Part shown: in pieces, positions 25,444 through 34,755 of the stretch | How positions within the stretch are numbered: the first letter of the stretch is position 1 | Layout of the letters: every line of letters starts with the position of its first letter | Program-made: the position numbers and the translations under genes | NCBI RefSeq assembly: GCF_000091305.1 | Contig: NC_013929.1 | Coordinates: 3,224,001-3,288,000, forward strand | Direction of reading: 5' to 3' | From: Streptomyces scabiei 87.22 | Lineage (GTDB): Bacteria > Actinomycetota > Actinomycetes > Streptomycetales > Streptomycetaceae | DNA length: 64,000 bases | Notes under the pieces: generated by a model | The model's database searches: none | Told to the model about the DNA's origin: nothing | Seen by the model: only the letters and a program-made list of their open reading frames with translations

Positions 25444-26646
25444 TCAGGCCTTGGGGACCCGCACGACCAGCGCGTCACCCTGTCCGCCGCCGCCGCACAG
25501 CGCGGCCGCGCCGACACCGCCGCCGCGCCGCTTCAGCTCCAGGGCCAGGTGCAGGACGAGACGGGCGCCGGACATGCCGATGGGGTGCCCGAGGGCGATC
25601 GCGCCACCGTTGACGTTCACCTTTTCGGGGGAAACGCCGAGGTCCTTCATTGACTGCACGGCGACCGCGGCGAACGCCTCGTTGATCTCGATCAGATCGA
25701 GGTCGGCGACGTCCAGCCCGTCCTTCTTCAGGGCGTGCAGGATCGCGTTCGAGGGCTGCGACTGCAGGGAGTTGTCAGGGCCCGCGACGTTGCCGTGCGC
25801 GCCGATCTCGGCCAGCCAGGTCAGGCCCAGCTCCTGCGCCTTCTCCTTGCTCATGACCACCACGGCCGCCGCGCCGTCGGAGATCTGCGAGGCGGACCCG
25901 GCCGTGATCGTGCCGTCCTTGGCGAAGGCCGGCCGCAGCTTGGCCAGGGACTCGGCGGTGGTCTCACCGCGGATGCCCTCGTCCTGGCTGAAAACGACCG
26001 GCTCGCCCTTGCGCTGCGGGATCTCGACCGGCGTGATCTCCGCCTCGAAGAGGCCGTTCTTCTGGGCGGCGGCGGCCCGCTGGTGGGACTGGGCGGCGAT
26101 CTCGTCCTGCTCGGGGCGCAGGATGCCGAGGCGCGTGTTGTGCTTCTCGGTGGACTCGCCCATGGCGATGTTCTCGAAGGAGTCCGTGAGCCCGTCGTGC
26201 GCCATCGCGTCGAGCATCTGGATCGCGCCGTACTTGTAGCCCTCACGGGACTTCGGGAGCAGGTGGGGGGCGTTCGTCATGGATTCCTGGCCGCCGGCCA
26301 CGATCACGTCGAACTCGCCGGCCCGGATCAGCTGGTCGGCCAGGGCGATGGCGTCGAGGCCCGAGAGACAGACCTTGTTGATCGTCAGCGCGGGCACGTT
26401 CATCGGGACGCCCGCCTTGACGGCGGCCTGGCGCGCCGGGATCTGCCCCGCCCCGGCCTGGAGCACCTGGCCCATGATCACGTACTGCACCTGGTCGCCG
26501 CCGATGCCCGCGCGGTCGAGGGCGGCCTTGATCGCGAATCCGCCGAGGTCGGCTCCGGAGAAGGACTTCAGCGAGCCGAGCAGTCGTCCCATGGGCGTAC
26601 GGGCGCCCGCGACGATCACCGAGGTCCTGCCGTTCGTTCCAGTCAT
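25444..26646 (-). CDS. Acetyl-CoA C-acetyltransferase (thiolase)
   Basis: This 400-residue thiolase condenses two acetyl-CoA to acetoacetyl-CoA, or runs in reverse in beta-oxidation. The nucleophile is C93 in [10 protein letters not shown]. The His motif [11 protein letters not shown] and the second catalytic Cys in CGGGGQGDA are near the C-terminus. The start at ATG 26646 has AAGGGG about 10 nt upstream. It is followed by meaB, probably as an operon. With the hydroxybutyryl-CoA dehydrogenase at 43.5 kb it provides the entry steps of the ethylmalonyl-CoA route or of PHB-type chemistry. Confidence 0.93.
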   Translation of the reverse strand: MTGTNGRTSVIVAGARTPMGRLLGSLKSFSGADLGGFAIKAALDRAGIGGDQVQYVIMGQVLQAGAGQIPARQAAVKAGVPMNVPALTINKVCLSGLDAIALADQLIRAGEFDVIVAGGQESMTNAPHLLPKSREGYKYGAIQMLDAMAHDGLTDSFENIAMGESTEKHNTRLGILRPEQDEIAAQSHQRAAAAQKNGLFEAEITPVEIPQRKGEPVVFSQDEGIRGETTAESLAKLRPAFAKDGTITAGSASQISDGAAAVVVMSKEKAQELGLTWLAEIGAHGNVAGPDNSLQSQPSNAILHALKKDGLDVADLDLIEINEAFAAVAVQSMKDLGVSPEKVNVNGGAIALGHPIGMSGARLVLHLALELKRRGGGVGAAALCGGGGQGDALVVRVPKA

Positions 26647-26798
26647 GAGGTGCGATCCCCTTCCAGCCTGCACGGCCGAGAAGTGAGTGAACGAGGGTTT
26701 ACTTCGAATGTACTGAGTGGCACTCCGTGCCGTCACCGGGCTGTCGGTGTGATCGCGCGCACGTTGCGTAACCGGCGCCGGGGCGCTGCACTGACACC

Positions 26799-27239
26799 AT
26801 GCTGACGCGAATCGACCACATCGGAATCGCCTGTTTCGACCTGGACAGGACCGTCGAGTTCTACCGGGCCACCTACGGCTTCGAGGTGTACCACTCCGAG
26901 GTCAACGAGGAGCAGGGCGTGCGCGAGGCCATGCTCAGGATCAACAGCACGGACGACGGCGGCGCCTCCTACCTGCAGCTCCTGGAGCCCACCCGCGAGG
27001 ACTCCACCGTCGCGAAGTGGCTGGCCAAGAACGGCGAGGGCGTCCATCACATCGCCTTCGGCACGGCGGACGTCGACGGCGAGGCGGCCGCGATCAAGGA
27101 CAAGGGCGTACGCGTCCTGTACGAGGAGCCGCGAGTCGGTTCCATGGGGTCACGGATCACGTTTCTGCACCCCAAGGATTGCCATGGCGTACTGACAGAA
27201 CTGGTCACTTCGGCGCCAGTTGAGTCACCTGAGCACTGA
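26799..27239 (+). CDS. mce: Methylmalonyl-CoA epimerase
   Basis: This 146-residue VOC-fold metalloenzyme interconverts (2R)- and (2S)-methylmalonyl-CoA. The metal ligand His7 is in [13 protein letters not shown]; the second-half His is in [11 protein letters not shown], and a Glu lies near the C-terminus. The length is standard. ATG 26799 has no obvious ribosome site, so it may be leaderless. It is divergent from the thiolase-meaB operon. Together these genes connect propionyl/methylmalonyl-CoA with precursor supply. Confidence 0.93.
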   Translation: MLTRIDHIGIACFDLDRTVEFYRATYGFEVYHSEVNEEQGVREAMLRINSTDDGGASYLQLLEPTREDSTVAKWLAKNGEGVHHIAFGTADVDGEAAAIKDKGVRVLYEEPRVGSMGSRITFLHPKDCHGVLTELVTSAPVESPEH

Positions 27240-27515
27240 CCCCCGTACATATGGGCCGGTAGGGTTGGGGTCGGCCGTCGCCTTCGAGGGGGACGGCCCG
27301 GGTTCCGCCGCCTTCCGACGAGCGGGATCCAAGGGCACCGCGGCGATCCACCAGCGGCTGTCCGAGGGCCGGGGTCCAGGTTTCGGGGGACGAGGGTGAG
27401 GGCGGCAGCCCGTGCTCCGCCGTTGATCTGACACCATTCCCCGGGGGCCCCGTTCGGCGGTTGGACGGAGCTCGTTTGCCAGAGGTTGCGACCAGGGGAC
27501 GGATGGGACCGCGCA

Positions 27516-30500
27516 GTGCGGGGCTACGAACGCCAGGAGCGAGAGCCGGCGGCTGACGTCGACCACCTCTCTCGGTTCGAGGCCGAGATGGAGCGGCTGA
27601 AGACCGAGCGGGAAAAGGCGATCCAGCACGCCGAGGACCTCGGCTACCAGGTCGAGGTGCTGCGCGCCAAGCTGCACGAGGCGCGCCGCACCCTCATGTC
27701 CCGGCCCGCCTACGACACCGGGGGCGACCTCGGGTACCAGGCCGAGCAGATGCTCCGCCAGGCCCAGATGCAGGCCGACCAGCTGCGCACGGACGCCGAG
27801 CGCGAGCTGAGCCAGGCCCGGGCGCAGACCCAGCGCATCCTCCAGGAGCACGCCGAGCAGGCCGCGCGCCTCCAGGCGGAGCTGCACCAGGAGGCGGTCA
27901 CCCGACGCCAGCAGCTCGACCAGGAGCTGTCCGAGCGCCGCCAGACGGTCGAGTCGCACGTCAACGAGAACGTGGCGTGGGCCGAACAGCTGCGCGCCCG
28001 CAGCGAGGCCCAGGCCCGCCGGCTCGTCGACGAGTCCCGCGCGGAGGCCGAACAGGCGCTGGCCGCCGCCCGCGCCGAGGCGGAACGGCTCGCCACCGAG
28101 GCCCGCCAGCGGCTGCAGAGCGATTCGGAGGCCGCCCGAGGCGAGGCCGACCAGATCCTGCGCCGGGCCCGCGCCGAGGCGGAGCGGCTGCTGAACGCGG
28201 CCTCCACCCAGGCGCAGGAGGCCACCGAGCACGCCGAGCAGCTGCGCACCTCCACCGCCACCGAGTCGGACTCCGCCCGCCGCCAGGCCACCGAGCTGAG
28301 CCGGACCGCCGAGCAGCGGATGACGGAGGCCGAGACGGCGCTGCGCGAGGCCCGCGCCGAGGCCGAGAAGCTGGTCACGGAGGCGAAGGAGAACGCGGCC
28401 AAGGCCGTCGCCGGCGCCGAGTCGACCAACGAGCAGCGCACGCGCACGGCCAAGGAGCAGGTCGCCCGGCTGGTCGAGGAGGCCACGAAGGAGGCCGAGG
28501 CCACCAAGGCGGCCGCCGAGGAGTCCGTCGCCGACGCCAAGACCCAGGCCGAGAAGATCGTCGCCGAGGCCTCCGAGAAGGCCCGCTCGATCACCGCGGA
28601 GGAGTCCGCCTCCGCTCTGGCCAAGACCGCCAAGACCGCCGAGGACGTGCTGAACAAGGCGTCCGAGGAGGCCCGCAGCACCACCAAGGCCGCCATAGAG
28701 GAGGCCGAGCGCATCCGTGCCGAGGCCGAGGCCGAGGCGGACCGGCTGCGTGCCGAGGCGCACGACCTCGCCGAACAGCTCAAGGGCACGGCGAAGGACG
28801 ACACCGAGGAGTACCGCGCCAAGACGGTCGAGCTGCAGGAGGAGGCGCGCCGGCTGCGCGGCGAGGCCGAGCTGCTGCGCTCCGACGCGGTCGCCGAGGG
28901 CGAGCGGATCCGCTCCGAGGCCCGGCGCGAGGCCGTCCAGCAGATCGAGGAGGCGGCCAAGACCGCCGAGGAGCTGCTCGCCAAGGCCCGCACGGACGCC
29001 GACGAGCTGCGGCAGAGCGCCACCGCGGACAGCGAGAAGGTCCGCACCGAAGCCATCGAGCGCGCGTCCGCACTGCGCCGCCAGGCCGAGGAGACCCTGG
29101 AGCGCACCCGCAAGGAGGCCGAGCGCTATCGCGCCGAGGCCGCCGAGCAGACCGAGGAGCTGAAGGCCGAGGCCGAGCGCGCCGCCGCCGAGCTGCGCGA
29201 GGAGACCGAGCGGGGCGTCGAGGCCCGCAAGGCCGAGGCGGCCGAGGAGCTGACCCGGCTGCACACCGAGGCCGAGGGCCGGCTGGCCTCCGCCGAGGAG
29301 GCGCTCACCGACGCCCGTGCCGAGGCCGAGCGGATCCGCCGCGAGGCCGGCGAGGAGAGCGACCGGCTGCGCTCCGAGGCCGCCGAGCGCATCCGTACGC
29401 TCCAGGCGCAGGCCGAGGCCGAGGCCGAGCGGCTGCGCGACGAGGCCGCGGCCGACGCGTCCGTGTCCCGTGCCGAGGGCGAGTCCGTCGCCGTACGGCT
29501 GCGCTCCGAGGCCGCGGCCGAGGCGGAGCGGCTGAAGTCCGAGGCGAAGGACACCGCCGACCGGGTACGGGCGGAGGCACAGGCCGCGGCCGAGCGGCTC
29601 GCCACCGAGGCGTCCGAGACCCTGGCCGCCGCGCAGGAGGAGGCCGCCCGGCGCCGCCGCGAGGCCGAGGAACTGCTCGGCTCGGCCCGGCAGGAGGCCG
29701 ACCAGGAGCGCCGACGGGCCCGCGAGCAGAGCGAGGAGCTGCTGGCCTCGGCGCGCACCCGCGTGGAGGAGGCCCAGACCGAGGCCGTACGGCTGGTCGA
29801 GGAGGCCGAGCGGCGCGCCGGCGAGATGGTGTCGGCGGCCGAGACCCACGCCCAGCAGGTCCGGGAGTCCGTCGCCGGGCTGCACGAGCAGGCCCAGGAG
29901 GAGATCGCCGGGCTGCGCAACACCGCCGAGCACGTGGTGGACCGGATGCGCAGGGAGGCGGAGGCGGAGGCGGACCGGGTCCGAGCCGACGCCTACGCCG
30001 AGCGCGAGCGGGCCGCCGAGGACGCGGGCCGGGTCCGCCGTGAGGCGCGGGACGAGACGGAGGCCGCCAAGGCGCTCGCCGAGCACACGGTCGCGGAGGC
30101 CATCGGCGAGGCGGAGCGCATCCGTTCGGAGGCGTCCGAGCACGCCCAGCGGGTCCGTACGGAGGCGTCGGACGCCATCGCGCGGGCCGACCAGGACGCC
30201 TCGCGCACCCGCGCGGAGGCCCGCGACGACGCCAACCGCATGCGGTCGGACGCGGCCACCCAGGCCGACACCCTCATCACCGAGGTGACGGCCGAGGCGG
30301 AGCGGCTGACGCGGGAGACCAACGAGGAGGCCGAGCGCGTACGGGCCGAGTCCGTCGCCCAGGCCGACCGGCTGATCGGCGAGGCCACCGACGAGGCCGA
30401 GCGGCTGCGGGCCGAGGCCGCCGAGACGGTGGGCTCCGCGCAGGCGCACGCCGAGCGGGTGCGGGCCGGTGCCGAGCGCGCGCGGGCCGAGGCGGAGGCG

Positions 30501-31367
30501 GAGGCCGACCGGCTCATGGCGCACGCCCGCGAGGAGGCCGACAACACGCTCGACGCGGCCCGCAAGGACGCCAACAAGCGGCGCTCCGAGGCCGCCGAGC
30601 AGGTCGACACGCTCATCACGGAGACGGCGGCCGAGGCCGACAAGCTGCTCGCCGAGGCGCAGTCGCAGGCCCTGAAGACCACCGCGGACGCCGAGGGGCA
30701 GGCCGACTCCATGGTCGGGGCGGCCCGCAAGGAGGCCGACCGGCTGGTCGCCGAGGCCACCGTCGAGGGCAATTCCACGGTGGAGAAGGCCCGTACGGAC
30801 GCCGACGAGCTGCTGGTCGGGGCACGCCGGGACGCGACCGCGATAAGGGAGCGGGCCGAGGAGCTGCGGGACCGCATCACCGCCGAGATCGAGGCGCTGC
30901 ACACGCGGGCCCGCCGCGAGGCCGCCGAGACGATGAAATCGACAGGTGACCGTTGTGACGCGTTGATCAAAGCCGCCGAGGAGCAGTTGGAGAAGGCGAC
31001 GTCGAAGGCCAAGGAGATCGTTTCCGAGGCCAACTCCGAAGCGGGCAAGGTCCGTATCGCGGCGGTGAAGAAGGCCGAGGGTCTCCTGAAGGAGGCCGAG
31101 CAGAAGAAGTCCACGCTCGTCCGTGAGGCCGAGGAGCTGAAGGCCGAGGCGATCCGCGAGGCGCGCCGCACGGTCGAGGAGGGCAAGCGCGAGCTGGAGG
31201 TGCTGGTCCGGCGCCGCGAGGACATCAATGCGGAGATCTCCCGTGTCCAGGACGTCCTGGTGGCGTTGGAGTCTTTTGAGGCCCCGTCGGGCGGCAAGGA
31301 CGGTGGAGTCAAGACGGGCGCCACGGCGGGTGCGACTCGTTCGGGTGGCAAGTCGTCAGACGGCTAG
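27516..31367 (+). CDS. scy: Polarity coiled-coil protein Scy
   Basis: This 1283-residue protein is coiled coil from about residue 25 almost to the end. It has very regular Glu/Ala/Arg-rich repeats and no domain other than a short N-terminal region (RGYERQEREP, then HLSRFEAEMERLK). Scy is the Streptomyces cytoskeletal element that organises hyphal tips with DivIVA and FilP. The GTG at 27516 gives the expected start MRGYER; a TTG ten codons earlier is less likely. Such genes were formerly labelled cellulose-binding protein. The neighbour downstream is filP, as in other Streptomyces. A 1225-codon open frame on the other strand is a compositional shadow. Confidence 0.95.
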   Translation: MRGYERQEREPAADVDHLSRFEAEMERLKTEREKAIQHAEDLGYQVEVLRAKLHEARRTLMSRPAYDTGGDLGYQAEQMLRQAQMQADQLRTDAERELSQARAQTQRILQEHAEQAARLQAELHQEAVTRRQQLDQELSERRQTVESHVNENVAWAEQLRARSEAQARRLVDESRAEAEQALAAARAEAERLATEARQRLQSDSEAARGEADQILRRARAEAERLLNAASTQAQEATEHAEQLRTSTATESDSARRQATELSRTAEQRMTEAETALREARAEAEKLVTEAKENAAKAVAGAESTNEQRTRTAKEQVARLVEEATKEAEATKAAAEESVADAKTQAEKIVAEASEKARSITAEESASALAKTAKTAEDVLNKASEEARSTTKAAIEEAERIRAEAEAEADRLRAEAHDLAEQLKGTAKDDTEEYRAKTVELQEEARRLRGEAELLRSDAVAEGERIRSEARREAVQQIEEAAKTAEELLAKARTDADELRQSATADSEKVRTEAIERASALRRQAEETLERTRKEAERYRAEAAEQTEELKAEAERAAAELREETERGVEARKAEAAEELTRLHTEAEGRLASAEEALTDARAEAERIRREAGEESDRLRSEAAERIRTLQAQAEAEAERLRDEAAADASVSRAEGESVAVRLRSEAAAEAERLKSEAKDTADRVRAEAQAAAERLATEASETLAAAQEEAARRRREAEELLGSARQEADQERRRAREQSEELLASARTRVEEAQTEAVRLVEEAERRAGEMVSAAETHAQQVRESVAGLHEQAQEEIAGLRNTAEHVVDRMRREAEAEADRVRADAYAERERAAEDAGRVRREARDETEAAKALAEHTVAEAIGEAERIRSEASEHAQRVRTEASDAIARADQDASRTRAEARDDANRMRSDAATQADTLITEVTAEAERLTRETNEEAERVRAESVAQADRLIGEATDEAERLRAEAAETVGSAQAHAERVRAGAERARAEAEAEADRLMAHAREEADNTLDAARKDANKRRSEAAEQVDTLITETAAEADKLLAEAQSQALKTTADAEGQADSMVGAARKEADRLVAEATVEGNSTVEKARTDADELLVGARRDATAIRERAEELRDRITAEIEALHTRARREAAETMKSTGDRCDALIKAAEEQLEKATSKAKEIVSEANSEAGKVRIAAVKKAEGLLKEAEQKKSTLVREAEELKAEAIREARRTVEEGKRELEVLVRRREDINAEISRVQDVLVALESFEAPSGGKDGGVKTGATAGATRSGGKSSDG

Positions 31368-31625
31368 CGGAGCGGGGGCGTTGCGGGTATCTTCCCGCTC
31401 CGCCTCCAGCCCTACGGACACCATTTTGTGCTCGTTCTGTGCTTGCCATCTGTGCCGTCTGCGCTTTCAGGGCCTTTACGCAAAGTTTCTGGCAAGTATT
31501 CCGAAGGTCGGCCACTCAAAAGGGGTGTCATTCTCCAGATCAAACGTGCATCTGCTCGATGACACGCCGCTTCGCCCCCTAGGATTCCACCTATCACCTC
31601 ACCGGTCTCATTCGACAGGAACCCC

Positions 31626-32564
31626 ATGAGCGACACTTCCCCCTACGGCTTCGAGCTTGTGCGGCGTGGATACGACCGCGCTCAGGTGGACGAACGTATC
31701 TCCAAGCTCGTCTCCGACCGTGACTCCGCGCTCGCCCGCATCACCGCTCTGGAGAAGCGCATCGAGGAGCTCCACCTCGAGACGCAGAACGCCCAGGCCG
31801 CGGTGACCGACGCCGAGCCGTCCTACGCCGGTCTCGGCGCGCGCGTCGAGAAGATCCTCCGCCTCGCCGAGGAGGAGGCGAAGGACCTGCGCGAGGAGGC
31901 CCGCCGCGCCGCCGAGCAGCACCGCGAGCTGGCCGAGTCGGCGGCTCAGCAGGTGCGCAACGACGCGGAGTCCTTCTCCGCGGAGCGCAAGGCCAAGGCG
32001 GAGGACGAGGGCGTCCGGATCGTCGAGAAGGCCAAGAGCGACGCGTCGCAGCTGCGCGCCGAGGCGCAGAAGGACGCGCAGTCCAAGCGCGAGGAGGCGG
32101 ACGCCCTCTTCGAGGAGACCCGCGCCAAGGCCGCCCAGGCCGCCGCCGACTTCGAGACGAACCTCGCCAAGCGCCGCGAGCAGTCCGAGCGGGACCTGGC
32201 GTCGCGTCAGCAGAAGGCGGAGAAGCGTCTCGCCGAGATCGAGCACCGCGCGGAGCAGCTCCGCCTGGAGGCCGAGAAGCTGCGCACCGACGCCGAGCGC
32301 CGCGCCCGCCAGACGGTGGAGACCGCGCAGCGTCAGGCCGAGGACATCGTCGCGGACGCGAACGCCAAGGCCGACCGGATCCGCTCGGAATCCGAGCGCG
32401 AGCTGGCGGCGCTCACCAACCGCCGCGACTCGATCAACGCCCAGCTGACGAACGTGCGCGAGATGCTGGCGACCCTCACGGGTGCGGCCGTCGCCGCGGC
32501 CGGCACGCCGGTCACCGACGACGAGCCGATCTCCCGCGGGGTTCCGGCGCAGCAGTCCCGGTGA
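31626..32564 (+). CDS. filP: Intermediate-filament-like protein FilP
   Basis: This 312-residue protein has a DivIVA-like N-terminal motif (YGFELVRRGYDRAQVDERI, residues 7-25). A coiled-coil rod runs from about 28 to 285 with a break near residues 60-75, and a short disordered tail follows. FilP forms filaments behind growing tips, interacts with DivIVA and Scy, and stiffens hyphae. AGGA lies 6 nt before ATG 31626. It has its own AT-rich upstream region of 258 bp after scy, so it is probably transcribed separately, and is closed by a GC-rich terminator. Confidence 0.95.
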   Translation: MSDTSPYGFELVRRGYDRAQVDERISKLVSDRDSALARITALEKRIEELHLETQNAQAAVTDAEPSYAGLGARVEKILRLAEEEAKDLREEARRAAEQHRELAESAAQQVRNDAESFSAERKAKAEDEGVRIVEKAKSDASQLRAEAQKDAQSKREEADALFEETRAKAAQAAADFETNLAKRREQSERDLASRQQKAEKRLAEIEHRAEQLRLEAEKLRTDAERRARQTVETAQRQAEDIVADANAKADRIRSESERELAALTNRRDSINAQLTNVREMLATLTGAAVAAAGTPVTDDEPISRGVPAQQSR

Positions 32565-32604
32565 CCCTGTCACCCTGACGGCACCGGCCGGACGAGGCAC
32601 CATC

Positions 32605-32637
32605 GGGCCCGCGTCTCCCCTCCGGGGGGCGCGGGCC
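32605..32637 (+). terminator. Terminator after filP
   Basis: GGCCCGCG (32606-32613) and CGCGGGCC (32630-32637) enclose an inner TCTCCCC/GGGGGG pairing. It starts 40 nt after the filP stop. Confidence 0.7.
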
Positions 32638-32740
32638 TTCGGTGTGCCGGGGGTGGCGACGGGGCCGCCCGGCCGTGGTGCCGGGTTCCGGGTGCGGGTG
32701 CCTCATGGCTCGGGGGCTTCTGCTGTCGCGCGGCTGCCAC

Positions 32741-32782
32741 TCGTACGTGGCTGGTCGCGCAGTTCCCCGCGCCCCTGAGGGG
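32741..32782. repeat. Dispersed Streptomyces-type intergenic repeat
   Basis: The stretch containing GGTCGCGCAGTTCCCCGCGC followed by CCCTGAGGGG matches a short motif I recall as very frequent between Streptomyces genes. Only one copy is seen in this window. It carries a small CCCC/GGGG hairpin. Its function is unknown. Confidence 0.5.
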
Positions 32783-32843
32783 ATGACCGGCAGTCACCAG
32801 TGCTCCGGTGGCAGGCCCCCGAGCCCCGTTCTAGCGTGGCCGC

Positions 32844-33812
32844 ATGATCGAGCTGGACGGGCTGACCAAGCGGTACGGCGAGAAGGTCGCGGTGAACAAC
32901 CTGACCTTCGCCGTGCGGCCCGGAACGGTGACCGGCTTTCTGGGGCCGAACGGGGCCGGGAAGTCGACGACCATGCGCATGATCCTGGGGCTGGACCGGC
33001 CCACCTCGGGGGACGTCCGGATCGACGGCACGCACTACGCCGGCCTGCGGGACCCGCTGACGTACATCGGCGCGCTGCTGGACGCCAAGGCCGTGCACGG
33101 CGGCCGCAGCGCCTTCAACCACCTGCTCTGCCTGGCCGAGAGCAACGGGATCCCCCGGGCCCGGGTGCACGAGGTGCTGGACACGGTCGGGCTCACCACG
33201 GTCGCCCGGAAGAAGGCCAAGGGGTTCTCGCTAGGCATGGGGCAGCGGCTCGGGATCGCCGGCGCGCTGCTCGGCGACCCGCGGATCCTGATGTTCGACG
33301 AGCCGGTCAACGGCCTCGACCCCGAGGGCATCCACTGGATCCGGAATCTGATGAAGTCCCTCGCGGCCCAGGGGCGGACCGTGTTCGTGTCCTCGCACCT
33401 GATGAGCGAGATGGCGCTGACCGCCGACCACCTCGTCGTCATCGGGCAGGGGCGGCTGCTCGCCGACACCTCCATGGCGGAGTTCATCCGGCAGAACTCA
33501 CGGTCGTACGTACGCATTCGCACACCGCAGCGGGAGCGGCTGCTCGACGTGCTGCACGCGGTCGGCACGACGGTCGTGGAGAGCGGCAACGGGGCGCTGG
33601 AGGTGGACGGCGGGAAACCGGAGGCGATCGGTGAGCTGGCCGCCCAGCACCGGATCGTGCTGCACGAGCTGAGCCCCCAGCAGGCCTCGCTGGAGGAGGC
33701 GTTCATGCAGCTGACGGCCGAGTCGGTGGAGTACCACGCGCACGACGGCACCCCGGTGGCCCAACCGGCACCCGTCGCCGGATGGGGCGGCTCCTGGAAG
33801 AGGGAGGGCTGA
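32844..33812 (+). CDS. ABC transporter ATP-binding protein, copy A
   Basis: This 322-residue ATPase of an ABC-2 type exporter has Walker A GPNGAGKST (about 38-46), signature region SLGMGQRLGIAGALLGDP, Walker B ILMFDEPVNGLD, and a C-terminal accessory domain with LHELSPQQASLEEAFMQLT. It couples ATP hydrolysis to the permease encoded 2 nt downstream. The substrate is unknown; lantibiotic or bacitracin-type self-protection and lipid export are alternatives. A close paralogue pair lies at 34756-36893. Confidence 0.92.
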   Translation: MIELDGLTKRYGEKVAVNNLTFAVRPGTVTGFLGPNGAGKSTTMRMILGLDRPTSGDVRIDGTHYAGLRDPLTYIGALLDAKAVHGGRSAFNHLLCLAESNGIPRARVHEVLDTVGLTTVARKKAKGFSLGMGQRLGIAGALLGDPRILMFDEPVNGLDPEGIHWIRNLMKSLAAQGRTVFVSSHLMSEMALTADHLVVIGQGRLLADTSMAEFIRQNSRSYVRIRTPQRERLLDVLHAVGTTVVESGNGALEVDGGKPEAIGELAAQHRIVLHELSPQQASLEEAFMQLTAESVEYHAHDGTPVAQPAPVAGWGGSWKREG

Positions 33813-33814
33813 CG

Positions 33815-34585
33815 ATGGCCGTCACCCAGGTGGTCCGCTCGGAGTGGACCAAGATCCGGTCGGTGGCGTCCACGGTGTGGACGCTGTCGCTGGCCGGGGT
33901 CGTCACGATCGCGCTCGGCGTGCTGATCTCGCTGCTGTCGAAGAACGAGTTCGACAACCTGAGCCGCCGGGACCGGCTGTCGTTCGACCCGACGTTCATC
34001 AGCTTCGCGGGGATGACCCTCGGCCAGCTGGCGATGATCGTGTTCGGGGTGCTGGTGGTGTCGAACGAGTACAGCACCGGCATGATCCGGACCTCGCTGG
34101 CCGCCGTTCCGCAGCGCGGCACCTTCCTCTTCGGCAAGATCGCGGTGGCCACCGCCCTCGCCTTCGCGGTGGGGCTCGCGACCAGCTTCGTGACGTTCTT
34201 CCTGGGGCAGGCGATGCTCGGTCCGCACCGCGCCGGGATCGATGACCCGGGCGTGCTGCGCGCGGTCTTCGGCGGCGGTCTCTACATGACCCTCATCGCC
34301 GTGTTCTCCATGGGGGTGGCGGCGATGCTCCGCAGCCCGATGCTGTCGCTCGGCATCCTGATGCCGTTCTTCTTCCTGATCTCCAACATCCTGGGCAACG
34401 TCGGCGCCACCGAGAAGGCCGGCCGGTACCTGCCCGACCAGGCCGGCAGCAGGATCATGCAGGTGGTGACCCCCGTGGACGACGACACGCCGTACGGGCC
34501 CTGGGGCGGTCTCGCCATCATGGCGCTGTGGGTGGCAGCGGCCCTGCTCGGCGGATACCTGATGCTGAAGCGGCGTGACGCCTGA
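33815..34585 (+). CDS. ABC-2 type permease, copy A
   Basis: This 256-residue membrane protein has about six hydrophobic helices (first at about 21-45). It begins with the family-typical VVRSEWTKIRSVASTVWTL. The start ATG 33815 follows GGGAGGG and lies 2 nt after the ATPase stop. It forms a homodimeric or heterodimeric exporter channel with the ATPase. It is similar in layout to the permease at 36027-36893. Confidence 0.9.
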   Translation: MAVTQVVRSEWTKIRSVASTVWTLSLAGVVTIALGVLISLLSKNEFDNLSRRDRLSFDPTFISFAGMTLGQLAMIVFGVLVVSNEYSTGMIRTSLAAVPQRGTFLFGKIAVATALAFAVGLATSFVTFFLGQAMLGPHRAGIDDPGVLRAVFGGGLYMTLIAVFSMGVAAMLRSPMLSLGILMPFFFLISNILGNVGATEKAGRYLPDQAGSRIMQVVTPVDDDTPYGPWGGLAIMALWVAAALLGGYLMLKRRDA

Positions 34586-34755
34586 GCGGGAGCCTGACCA
34601 GCGGTTACGTACATGCCAAAGCAAGGGGCTCGTGACCTGCGAGGTTTTACCTCCTCTTGGGTGGAACCGTCAGCGTCCCGATAAGCTCCTAATCCTTACG
34701 GGGGCGTGCGCCCCGACGTCCTGGGACGTCCTGAACCGTTCGATGGGTGCGGAGC

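Noticed and set aside
27225..30902. A 1225-codon open frame on the minus strand opposite scy
   Set aside because: It mirrors the repetitive Glu/Ala/Arg codons of scy in a GC-rich genome. Its product is Leu/Gly/Arg low-complexity with no ribosome site or known family.
27600..31300. Repeated DNA resembling a tandem-repeat array
   Set aside because: The repetition is at codon level and follows the coiled-coil heptad/hendecad pattern of Scy, without fixed spacers. It is not a CRISPR or satellite.
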